A DNA stretch of 64,000 nucleotides, taken from Brettanomyces bruxellensis (taxonomy: Eukaryota > Ascomycota > Pichiomycetes > Pichiales > Pichiaceae). A program made the translations under genes and the position numbers. The stretch is taken from the NCBI RefSeq assembly GCF_011074885.1, contig NC_054688.1, positions 186,001 to 250,000 on the forward strand, given 5' to 3'. Each line of letters begins with the position of its first letter. Within the stretch, counting starts at the first letter, position 1. This document shows, one piece after another, positions 1 through 7,791 of the stretch. The notes beneath the pieces were generated by a model. The model saw nothing but the letters and a program-made list of their open reading frames with translations, made no database searches and was not told the origin of the DNA.

Positions 1-32
1 TACTGCATCATATACATCACACAGGCACAATA

Positions 33-1007
33 ATGGCATTTTCAGACGATTATTTTGACGAGGAATCTCCAGTGGAGAAGCTTAGAGACATTCTTTGCAA
101 CATCGATGGTAAGCAGAAGCTTGCCAGAAGATTCAGAGCTCTTTACTCTCTTAAGGCTGTTGTCGAGAGAAATGCCAACGACCCAAAGAAGGCCAAGGAG
201 GTTATTGACTACATCAGTGAGTGTTTCAACCACAGCAATTCGGAACTTTTGAAGCACGAAGTTGCATATGTTCTCGGACAGACGAAGAATCTCATGTCTG
301 CACCAGTGCTTAGAGAAAGACTATGCGATGAGAAAGAGTACTGCATGGTGAGACACGAGGCTGCCGAGGCTTTGGGTGCTCTTGGAGACCAGGGATCTCT
401 TGAAGTGCTCACGAAGTACTTCAAAGATCCAAAGGAGGTCGAGCCTGTTAGACAGACTTGCGAGTTGGCCATTGAGAGAATCAAGTGGGCACACTCTGAG
501 GAGAGAAAGCATGAGAAACTGCAGAAGTCGCTATACTCGTCGATCGACCCAGCTCCACCTATGCCTCTTGATGCTGACGGAGCCGAGAGTGTTGAGAAGC
601 TTAAAAATCTCCTTAACGACCAGAAGGCTCCTCTTTTCCAGAGATACAGAGCCATTTTCCGTTTGAGAGACATTGAATCTGATGAGGCTTGCAAGGCTCT
701 TGGATCTTCTTTCAACGATCCTTCTGCTCTTCTCAAGCACGAGGTTGCATACGTTTTCGGTCAGATCGGCAACCCTATTGCTGTTCCATACTTGACTGAG
801 GTTGTCAACAGAGACAACGAAGCTCCTATGGTTAGACACGAGGCTGCCGAGGCTTTGGGTTCTATTGCAAGCAAGAATGTCGTTCCTGTGCTTAAGGAGC
901 ATCTTAACGACCGTGATGTTGTCGTTAAGGAGAGTGCGATCGTTGCTCTTGACATGTACGATTACGAGAACTCCAACGAGATGGAGTATGCTGAGATTAT
1001 CAATTAA
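33..1007 (+). CDS. LIA1: Deoxyhypusine hydroxylase (HEAT-like repeat, di-iron)
   Basis: Hydroxylates deoxyhypusine in translation factor eIF5A, the last step of hypusine synthesis, in the cytosol. The 324-residue protein consists of two similar halves of HEAT-like helical repeats. Four His-Glu metal-binding motifs are visible at residues 75-76, 108-109, 236-237 and 269-270, in the contexts KHEVAYV, RHEAAEAL, KHEVAYV and RHEAAEAL. This is the signature of the family's di-iron site, and the length is typical. The ATG at 33 is the first in frame and the stop is followed by AT-rich sequence. It converges with RPA12. Only 32 bases of upstream DNA are in the window, so its promoter cannot be read. 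Identification is very secure. Confidence 0.97.
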   Translation: MAFSDDYFDEESPVEKLRDILCNIDGKQKLARRFRALYSLKAVVERNANDPKKAKEVIDYISECFNHSNSELLKHEVAYVLGQTKNLMSAPVLRERLCDEKEYCMVRHEAAEALGALGDQGSLEVLTKYFKDPKEVEPVRQTCELAIERIKWAHSEERKHEKLQKSLYSSIDPAPPMPLDADGAESVEKLKNLLNDQKAPLFQRYRAIFRLRDIESDEACKALGSSFNDPSALLKHEVAYVFGQIGNPIAVPYLTEVVNRDNEAPMVRHEAAEALGSIASKNVVPVLKEHLNDRDVVVKESAIVALDMYDYENSNEMEYAEIIN

Positions 1008-1139
1008 AATCCCTTATCTAATGTTTTCTATTTGATTGTCAACTTTCTACGCATTAATATATATTAGCTGGGGCTAGTGTTCTATCGTTTGAATTTGGGT
1101 GTCTAATGTAAAGTAGATTAATGTACACGCGAAGCCTGT

Positions 1140-1265
1140 GGCTGTCGTCTTTCTTCTGTCCTCCACTCGTCGTTTCTTTTGTCCTCCACCATCCTTTCTT
1201 TTGTTTTCCATCCGTCTTTTCTTTTGTTCTCCATCCGTCGTTTCTTTTTCCGCACTCTGAACGTA
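1140..1265. repeat. Pyrimidine-rich ~23-bp tandem repeat
   Basis: About five degenerate copies of a unit close to CGTCGTTTCTTTTGTCCTCC lie between the convergent 3' ends of LIA1 and RPA12. On the RPA12 strand they are purine-rich. They begin just past the RPA12 stop codon, so they would lie in its 3' untranslated region. Confidence 0.75.
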
Positions 1266-1268
1266 CGC

Positions 1269-1640
1269 TCAGTTATTCGTCCTGAACCTGTATCCGCACC
1301 TTTTGCACGTATAGAACACCGTAGCACCCTCATCTGCAGAACGCAACTGTAACGTGTGGTACTGCATTTCATCATTGCCACACTGAGGACATTTCTCGTG
1401 AATGGTAGCACCTTCCTCGATCTCGTTCTGGTGCAAAGTAGTCTTGACCAACGACTGTTTAGCCCTTAAAGCTGATGGAAATGCATTCTTAGATGGATGT
1501 GTAACAACCTTTAAGTTGGCGAACTCGGATGTAGGGTATGATTTATTGCAAACCTGACATTTGAGCACTTTTTGATGCGATATGGAGTCTAGAAGATTTC
1601 CGCAGTTGGTGCAAAAGATAAGCGATCCGACAACCGACAT
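1269..1640 (-). CDS. RPA12: RNA polymerase I subunit A12 (Rpa12)
   Basis: Small subunit of nuclear RNA polymerase I, needed for transcript cleavage and termination during rRNA synthesis. The 123-residue protein has an N-terminal zinc ribbon (Cys10, 13, 28, 31) and a C-terminal TFIIS-type zinc ribbon (Cys84, 87, 112, 115). The ribbon's acidic hairpin is visible as RSADEGATVFYTC at about residues 100-112; the Asp-Glu pair is the catalytic feature of such ribbons. Length matches the family (about 125 aa). The start sits at the expected MSVVGSLIFC N-terminus. It is divergent from CCT5 across about 350 bp; an RRPE-like element lies in that gap, as expected for a ribosome-synthesis gene. Confidence 0.96.
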   Translation of the reverse strand: MSVVGSLIFCTNCGNLLDSISHQKVLKCQVCNKSYPTSEFANLKVVTHPSKNAFPSALRAKQSLVKTTLHQNEIEEGATIHEKCPQCGNDEMQYHTLQLRSADEGATVFYTCKRCGYRFRTNN

Positions 1641-1990
1641 GATGCTGTGAGTGCGTGAGTTGTGTGTAGGGTAGAGGTATTAAGAGATGTCTTGAACAGC
1701 AAATTTGGGCTTGTGACTGTGAATATATTAGCAGGAAAAAGTACGGAATCAACTAGAGGGTCAGTTGTTATCGGTGAAGTAAATTTTTCAATTTTTCAGT
1801 TTGAATTTTTTTTTTTTTTTTTTTTTTCTAAGAAATTTCACCACCGTACACCAAGTGAAAGCACAGCGAGATTATTGAAACATTTTTTCTTGGTGCCCTC
1901 TTCGGAGGAAAACAAACCTAGAGTGTGAAAACCGTAAAAGCTTGCATCAGCCAGTTATCAGGACTGCAGTCGAAGATATAAAGCAGAAAA
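1641..1990. promoter_or_regulatory. Divergent RPA12/CCT5 promoter
   Basis: This 350-bp gap between two divergent start codons holds a 22-T run at 1806-1827, a typical nucleosome-excluding tract. AAATTTTTCA at 1781-1790 is the reverse complement of most of the RRPE motif (TGAAAAATTTT) found upstream of ribosome-biogenesis genes, which fits RPA12. GAAATTTC at 1832-1839 is a two-unit heat-shock-element-like sequence near CCT5; that reading is weak. Confidence 0.5.
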
Positions 1991-3679
1991 ATGCAGGCAC
2001 CACAAGGGGGACCCCAAAGGATCCCAATGGAGAATCTTTCGAAGCCGATATTCGCGCAGGATGAAATGGGAAGACCGTTCATCATTGTGAAAGACCAGGG
2101 CAATAAGAAACGAGAGCACGGAATCGATGCGGTGCGTTCGCATATCCTTGCAGCAAGACAGATCGCTAAGCTTTTAAGGACGTCGTTGGGCCCGCGGGGC
2201 TTGGACAAGATCCTCGTGAGTCCCGATGGAGACATCAACATCACAAATGATGGTGCAACAATCATGTCTGAGATCCAGCTCAGCAATGAAGTGGCTAAGT
2301 TGTTGGTGGAGCTCTCAAAGTCACAGGATGACGAGATTGGGGATGGCACGACCGGTGTTGTGATCTTGGCGAGCTCGTTATTGGACCAGGCGCTTGATTT
2401 GATCGAGAAAGGAATTCATCCAATCAAGATTGCCAACGGATTCGACAAGGCATGCAAGATTGCAACAGAGAACTTGGAGCGGATCGCAGATGAGGTGAAG
2501 ATTGACACGGAGAGTGTGGATGCAAACTTGAGCAAAGACTCTGATCTTTTCAAGGCAGCATCGACGTCTTTGGGGTCGAAAATCGTCTCGAAGTGCAGGG
2601 ACAAGTTTGCAAGAATGGCCGTGGAGAGTGTGCTGAATGTGGCGGACCTAGACCGCCGGGATGTGGACTTTGAGCTCATCAAGGTGGACGGCAAGCTGGG
2701 CGGATCGTTGGAGGACTCGAAGGTGATCAAAGGAGTGGTTTTGGACAAGGATTTCTCGCACCCGCAGATGCCAAAGCAAGTGGCAGATGCCAAGATTGCG
2801 ATCCTCACGTGTCCGTTCGAGCCACCAAAGCCAAAGACCAAGCACAAGCTTGAGGTGGAAAGTGTGGAAGAGTTCAAAAACTTGCAGGAATACGAGCAAT
2901 CCACCTTCAAGCGGATGATCGAGCAGGTCAAGCAGGCAGGAGCCAACTTGGTGATCTGCCAGTGGGGTTTTGACGACGAGGCCAACTACATGTTGCTTGC
3001 AAACGAGCTTCCGGCGGTCCGGTGGGTCGGCGGTTCGGAAATCGAGGAGGTTGCAATTGCCACAAAGGGTCGAATCGTGCCCAGATTCGAGGATCTCACT
3101 CCAGAGAAGCTCGGGCATGCCGGAACGGTCCGTGAGATGGCCCTGGGCACAACACGTGACCGCATCCTCGTGATCGAGCACTGCGACAACCCCAAGACCG
3201 TCACTGCACTTATCCGCGGCTCAAACAAGATGATTGTGGACGAAGCGACCCGGTCTCTCCACGATTCACTCTGCGTGGTGCGTAACTTGATCCGCGATAA
3301 CCACGTGGTGTACGGAGGCGGTTCTGCCGAGATATCGTGCTCTTTGAAGGTTGCCGAGGCTGCAGACAAGCAGCAGGGAATCGACCAGTACGCGTTCCGT
3401 GCTTTTTCGCAGGCTTTGGACGTGGTTCCAACCTCGTTGGCCGAGAATTCTGGTCTTGATCCAATCCAGGTGCTCACCTCGTTGAAAGCAGAGCATGTCA
3501 AGCAGAAAAACGCATATTTGGGCGTGGATTGTCTCGGAAACGGCACAAACGACATGCGGCAGCAGTTTGTCATCGAGACGCTTATTGGAAAGAAGCAGCA
3601 GTTCTTGCTTGCCACACAGTTGGCCCGCATGGTGCTCAAGATCAACGATGTTATTATTAGCGGCAAGGATCAGTATTGA
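1991..3679 (+). CDS. CCT5: TRiC/CCT chaperonin subunit epsilon
   Basis: One of eight subunits of the cytosolic chaperonin ring that folds actin, tubulin and WD-repeat proteins using ATP. The 562-residue protein is full length for the family. Group II chaperonin signatures are present: [12 protein letters not shown] near residues 60-71, the nucleotide motif DGATIM near 84-92, and GDGTTGVV (catalytic Asp) near 116-123. The C-terminal GGGSAEI region is also present. The N-terminal block with [10 protein letters not shown] is typical of the epsilon subunit. Codons are noticeably more GC-rich than in flanking intergenic DNA, as often seen for well-expressed genes. A set of 79-bp repeats starts shortly after the stop codon. 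Confidence 0.97.
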   Translation: MQAPQGGPQRIPMENLSKPIFAQDEMGRPFIIVKDQGNKKREHGIDAVRSHILAARQIAKLLRTSLGPRGLDKILVSPDGDINITNDGATIMSEIQLSNEVAKLLVELSKSQDDEIGDGTTGVVILASSLLDQALDLIEKGIHPIKIANGFDKACKIATENLERIADEVKIDTESVDANLSKDSDLFKAASTSLGSKIVSKCRDKFARMAVESVLNVADLDRRDVDFELIKVDGKLGGSLEDSKVIKGVVLDKDFSHPQMPKQVADAKIAILTCPFEPPKPKTKHKLEVESVEEFKNLQEYEQSTFKRMIEQVKQAGANLVICQWGFDDEANYMLLANELPAVRWVGGSEIEEVAIATKGRIVPRFEDLTPEKLGHAGTVREMALGTTRDRILVIEHCDNPKTVTALIRGSNKMIVDEATRSLHDSLCVVRNLIRDNHVVYGGGSAEISCSLKVAEAADKQQGIDQYAFRAFSQALDVVPTSLAENSGLDPIQVLTSLKAEHVKQKNAYLGVDCLGNGTNDMRQQFVIETLIGKKQQFLLATQLARMVLKINDVIISGKDQY

Positions 3680-3689
3680 GTGTGCTGGG

Positions 3690-4015
3690 AGGGTGCTAGT
3701 GAAGGTTACTTACTACTTTATGTGAGCTCTTCTGGTGAAGGTTATGTAGGATTAAATAGTAATCGGCTTTGATGTTTCATAGTTACTCTAATCATTATAT
3801 TAAAGCTCTTCTAGTGAAGGTTATGTATAATTAAACAGTGATCAGCTTTGATGTTTCATAGTTACTGCTTACCGTTTTATAAGAACTCTTTTGGTGAAGA
3901 CTATGCAGTAAATCAGCTTTGATGTTCCACAGTTACTACTCTAATTAGTTTATGCAAGCTCTTCTGGTGAAGATTACGTAGGATTCAATAGTAATCAGTT
4001 TTGATGTTTCACTGG
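3690..4015. repeat. ~79-bp tandem repeat, about four copies
   Basis: Copies begin near 3724, 3803, 3882 and 3956, with a partial copy before the first. The core reads AGCTCTTCTGGTGAAGGTTA, followed by a variable part and then CAGCTTTGATGTTTCATAGT. The array lies directly downstream of CCT5. No open reading frame runs through it. Confidence 0.85.
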
Positions 4016-4337
4016 TTTACATTACTGCTTCCCATTTTATGCATCATATACTTATATTGTTTCCTTGATCATCAAATTCCTTGTTAATCATCATATGCTT
4101 TTTATTGGTCCACTTTCACTTTCTCGATTTTTCTAATGCTTTCTTGATCATCGTATGCTTTCACTAAACGTTTTCTTAATCATTCACCACTTTCTTGATC
4201 AACAAATAAGTTTTGACCATCCAATGCTCCTCCATCAATTTGCACATTTGTTTTCTTCGGAACTCACATAATTGTTCGTTCTCCTCATTTCTTTCTTGAT
4301 GATATATTGCTGCTCCAAAGTTCCGTTCATCACTCTT
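4016..4337. other. Intergenic DNA with degenerate CTTTCTTGATCATC motifs
   Basis: AT-rich interval downstream of both CCT5 and DAD1. Several imperfect copies of a TTCTTGATCATC-like word occur near 4060, 4140, 4170 and 4192. No gene is supported. The reading frames that cross the interval are hydrophobic low-complexity translations of pyrimidine-rich DNA. Confidence 0.5.
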
Positions 4338-4589
4338 CTATTTATCTTCTTCATCATTCACATCATCATTCCCTTCTTCTTTCTTTTTCCCGTACTCCTC
4401 CCCCAGCTTATCCAACAGCGTCGGATCATAGAAATTCTTCCATATGTCAGCCACCTCTTTAAAATCTTCACTCACACTTACTGCTTCTGAAATCGACCGA
4501 TCAAGACTTGCTACACTTTTAACCACGTCCTTAAGTTGCTGCCTAATCTGCCGTAAGTATTGGCTTTTGATTGTATCGAAGTCGGACAT
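4338..4589 (-). CDS. DAD1: DASH/Dam1 complex subunit Dad1
   Basis: Small subunit of the ten-protein DASH/Dam1 ring that couples kinetochores to microtubules. The 83-residue protein matches Dad1 in size and in its central block. The segment EDFKEVADIWKNFYDPTLL (residues about 42-61) corresponds to the family's conserved REFQSVSDLWKTLYD-type motif as I recall it from S. cerevisiae. Upstream is a helical region with a QYLRQIRQQL start, and the C-terminus is acidic and low in complexity. The start Met begins the conserved helix. Identification rests on one conserved block in a short protein, so it is good but not absolute. Confidence 0.82.
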   Translation of the reverse strand: MSDFDTIKSQYLRQIRQQLKDVVKSVASLDRSISEAVSVSEDFKEVADIWKNFYDPTLLDKLGEEYGKKKEEGNDDVNDEEDK

Positions 4590-5128
4590 AGAAAGTTGAA
4601 AATGTTCGGATGCTTTTGTGGGTGCTCGTTGGCAAAATGATTAGAATTGTACCGTTTTGTCAGTATCACCAGAATTGGTCTCTAAGATTTATTATATGAG
4701 AAGATGTTTGTAGTGTCCAGAAAGTGCGTTAGTTTCTCGGGATACAGAATATATGGGATGCTTTCAAATAATATTATGCTTTTGATTCAAAATGTATAGG
4801 ATACCCTTGATTCAAAATGTATAGGATACCTTTGATTCAGAATATATGAGATGCCTTTGATATCTCACAATTTAAATAAGTCAGATCCTTTTAACTTCAG
4901 CTTCATGTTTACCTTCTTCAGTCCTCGCTTTTGCGTTTTCATGCAGCGATTCTCTTAGAGCGAGTCCATTCATTCCTTTTCCCCGCGGAGGGATAAAAAA
5001 AAAAAATAAATAAATAATTGTAAATCAATCAATTAATATAAATAGAGGCAATCCCCTCCCTTCTCTTTTTCTCTTATGCACATTCCTTTTACCATTTTTT
5101 GCGGATATAACTTTCAAAAAAGCCAGAA
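4590..5128. other. Intergenic region between divergent DAD1 and YME2
   Basis: Carries both promoters. It contains the 25-bp repeat listed separately, a CCCCGCGGAGGG block at about 4980, and an A-rich tract with AATAAATAAATAAT at about 4997-5020. No gene is seen. Confidence 0.5.
4738..4860. repeat. 25-bp tandem repeat
   Basis: TTGATTCAAAATGTATAGGA-type units start at 4782, 4807, 4832 and 4857, exactly 25 bases apart. A more degenerate copy precedes them near 4741. The array is in the DAD1-YME2 intergenic region. Confidence 0.85.
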
Positions 5129-5233
5129 ATGAGTTCAAAAGGCATTCTTGCACACATATGGAGGGCCGGTGTACGGCCGATCATAGTGCGTGGGCAACAG
5201 AGGGTGGGAATAGGCATTTGGAGGTGCAAGTAA
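5129..5233 (+). other. Out-of-frame candidate mitochondrial presequence of YME2
   Basis: An ATG at 5129 opens a 34-codon frame ending in TAA at 5231-5233. It encodes a basic, hydrophobic peptide with no acidic residue, starting MSSKGILAHIWRAGVRPI, exactly the composition of a mitochondrial targeting sequence. It overlaps the start of the long YME2 frame, which is one base out of register. The conserved part of Yme2 starts about 60 codons into the long frame, whose own first residues do not look like a presequence. One missing base before 5231 would join the two. This is inference from composition and position. Confidence 0.5.
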
Positions 5234-7791
5234 CAAAACAGGGGTGCACAAGGTGGATTACAGAGGAGGCGTTGCTCAAATCGTCGAACGTGGGGGAAAA
5301 CGACGACGTGGAGAAGACCGGGTTCATTGGGAAGGAGCAGAAGGAGACTTTGCTGTACTTTGATCGGCTTACAACGATCAAGTCCGGGTCGTGGGACCTA
5401 AGGCCGGTGGTGATGAGGCTGGTGACGGACACGTCGGACAAAGGGCTCCGGGAGAAAGTGCGGGGCTTGTCTCAGGGTGAGGAGGCAGCCGGAACGTACG
5501 TGCCGATCAACATCACGAAGTTCCGGCCGGTGTCGCGTGACGGCGGGGCGTTTGTGAAGTTCCGGGTGCCCGACACGTTAGACGTGGTGCAGTTCAACCG
5601 GGTGGTGATGCGGAACGTGGCGGCGAAAGCGCAACGGGGACTGGCGGGCATGCTGTTGCACCCACGGGCGTTCCCGGTGAAAGGGGTGCCGTGGATCGAG
5701 GATTTGGCGCGGTACCCGAGCCCGAAGCTCAAGGTGGAGTTTGCAGGGCCGGACTTGACACAGGAGAACTTGTACGCGCTTTTCCGGCGGTACGGTGCGA
5801 TTTCGGACATTCGGCCGCCGGCGCCGGACTCGAAGGCACTGCCTCGTCACGCCGTGGTGGCCTTCCGTAATACGCGCAGCGCAGTGGCCGCCCGCCAGTG
5901 TCTCAGCGGCATGCGCGTGGGCGCAACCGTACTCCACATTCAGTATGAGCGCGTCGTGAAGGAAAATGCGGTGGTGCAGTTCATGAGTGCGCACACGCGC
6001 ATAATGGTGCCGCTCATGTTGGCGCTCGTCGCAGCGCTCACAGTCGCGATTTTCGACCCGATCCGCCACTTTTTCATCACAGAGAAAATCACAGGCGCGT
6101 ACTCGCTCCAGCGCTCGGGTGCGTACCAGCGCATGGCGCGGCTGTTCTCGTCGACAAAAGACCGCATGTCAAAAATGCTCTCTTTTGGCGGGGGCACGCG
6201 TCAGGACGGGGTCGAGTGGAACTCGGTTGCCGGCATGAAGGACGAGCGCGACGGCGCGGCGCGCGGCATGCGCGTGTGGCTTGGCGAGAACGTTAACTCG
6301 TTTATCGTCGTTCAAGGCCCGCGCGGCACGGGTAAGCGCAGCCTCGTGCAGGAGCGCGTTCTTGCGGGGCGCGACAATGTCCTTTACATCGACTGCGAGG
6401 CCATTGTCAAGTCGCGCAAGGAGAGTGAGTTTATCCGCAGCGTTGCCGGGCAATTGGGCTACTTCCCTGTTTTCCCGTGGCTAACTTCATTGTCGATGTT
6501 TACTGATTTGGCGGTGCAAGGGTTGACGGGGCAGAAATCGGGGCTGAGTGAGACAAAGGAGACGCAGGTGAAGAGCATGCTTGCTTTTGCTGCGGACACG
6601 ATGCGAGATATTGCTTTGCGGGGGTATTCTGCGACTGTCTCGAGCGAAGCGAGAGGCAGAAGAGATAAGGAAGGTGAAGTAGAAGGAGAGAGTAGAAGCA
6701 ATAGTAATAGCAAAGGTGACGCAGGTGGGCCGAACAGCATCACATCTCTTACCCCTCGCACCTCTACATCCACACTTCGCACCTCGACCTCAACCTCAAC
6801 ATCAACTTCCGCCCGTGTTCTCAAGGAGGAGGACTACCTTCGGCAGAACCCCGGCGCCAAGCCCGTTGTGGTTATCGACCGGTTCCAGGCGGCGCGCAAC
6901 GGGCGTGAGCAGTACGCATTTGTGTACAAGCAGCTTGCGCAGTGGGCGGCGAGCCTTGTGGCGCTGGACATCGCGCACGTGATCTTCATCACAGACGATG
7001 TGGGCAGCGTGCAGATGTTGGCGAGCGCGCTTCCCGGTGTGCCGCTCAAGCGCACAGTGCTCTCTGATGCGTCGGCGGCGGCTGCGCAGAGTTATGTAGT
7101 GGGCAAGTTAACGCAGGCGGGCAAGCATGACCTGGCGCGGGCGCCCGAGTTGCGGCGCTACACGGCGCAGTTGGGCGGGCGAATGCTGGACCTCCAGATG
7201 TTTGTGAGGCGCATCCAGAGCGGCGATACGCCGCATGCCGCCTACGACGGGCTCGTACGCCAGTCCGTCGAGCAGCTCACGCAGCAGCTGATGCGTGCGG
7301 AGGGTGGTGCAGCGGGAGGCGCAACGGGGGGCCCTGCGTTCACGCAGCCGCAGGCATGGTGCGTGATTCAGCAGCTCGCGGCGCAAGGCCAGGTCTCTTT
7401 CACAGAGATCCAGAAGCACCCGCTCTTCAAAGCGGACCCTTACCGCGCCTTGCAGGCGCTCGAGAGCGCAGAAATCGTCGCGTTGCAGCGCGACAGGGGC
7501 GTCATCCGCAATGTGCGCGCCGCCAAGCCGCTCTACAGCGCGGCATTCGCGCAGATGGTCAACAACAAGGCCGTCTATAACTCCATGCAGTCGGACTACT
7601 TGAAGGCGCTGATCACGCAGATCTCCGCAAAAGTCGCCGGCTTGGAGGATGAGGTTGCGCGCTACCGCGGCGTGGACAACAGCCGCATTTTCCGCGTGCG
7701 CCTCGACTACTTGGCGCACAAGATCGCCACCTTCACAGCTATGATTTCCGGCTGGGAGTCCGAGTTGGCAGGCTTGCGCGATTCCGAGTAG
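5158..7791 (+). CDS. YME2: Mitochondrial inner-membrane protein Yme2/Rna12
   Basis: Inner-membrane protein involved in maintaining mitochondrial DNA nucleoids and respiratory-chain assembly. The 877-residue frame shows the family layout: the EQKETLLYFD block near residues 60-70, an RNA-recognition-motif region near 195-270 (LTQENLYALFRRYGAISDIR), and a membrane segment at about 284-302 (PLMLALVAALTVAIF). A P-loop ATPase domain follows (VVQGPRGTGKRSLV near 385-398), and then a C-terminal helical region. A Ser/Thr-rich insertion with a TSTSTSTS tract lies near 500-560. The ATG at 5158 gives an N-terminus unlike a mitochondrial presequence; a better one starts at 5129 in another frame. GC content is far above that of the neighbours. 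Confidence 0.9.
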   Translation: MEGRCTADHSAWATEGGNRHLEVQVTKQGCTRWITEEALLKSSNVGENDDVEKTGFIGKEQKETLLYFDRLTTIKSGSWDLRPVVMRLVTDTSDKGLREKVRGLSQGEEAAGTYVPINITKFRPVSRDGGAFVKFRVPDTLDVVQFNRVVMRNVAAKAQRGLAGMLLHPRAFPVKGVPWIEDLARYPSPKLKVEFAGPDLTQENLYALFRRYGAISDIRPPAPDSKALPRHAVVAFRNTRSAVAARQCLSGMRVGATVLHIQYERVVKENAVVQFMSAHTRIMVPLMLALVAALTVAIFDPIRHFFITEKITGAYSLQRSGAYQRMARLFSSTKDRMSKMLSFGGGTRQDGVEWNSVAGMKDERDGAARGMRVWLGENVNSFIVVQGPRGTGKRSLVQERVLAGRDNVLYIDCEAIVKSRKESEFIRSVAGQLGYFPVFPWLTSLSMFTDLAVQGLTGQKSGLSETKETQVKSMLAFAADTMRDIALRGYSATVSSEARGRRDKEGEVEGESRSNSNSKGDAGGPNSITSLTPRTSTSTLRTSTSTSTSTSARVLKEEDYLRQNPGAKPVVVIDRFQAARNGREQYAFVYKQLAQWAASLVALDIAHVIFITDDVGSVQMLASALPGVPLKRTVLSDASAAAAQSYVVGKLTQAGKHDLARAPELRRYTAQLGGRMLDLQMFVRRIQSGDTPHAAYDGLVRQSVEQLTQQLMRAEGGAAGGATGGPAFTQPQAWCVIQQLAAQGQVSFTEIQKHPLFKADPYRALQALESAEIVALQRDRGVIRNVRAAKPLYSAAFAQMVNNKAVYNSMQSDYLKALITQISAKVAGLEDEVARYRGVDNSRIFRVRLDYLAHKIATFTAMISGWESELAGLRDSE

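Noticed and set aside
5225..5242. 18-base GTGCAAGTAACAAAACAG as a tiny YME2 intron
   Set aside because: Far too short for splicing and its length, a multiple of three, would not restore the frame.
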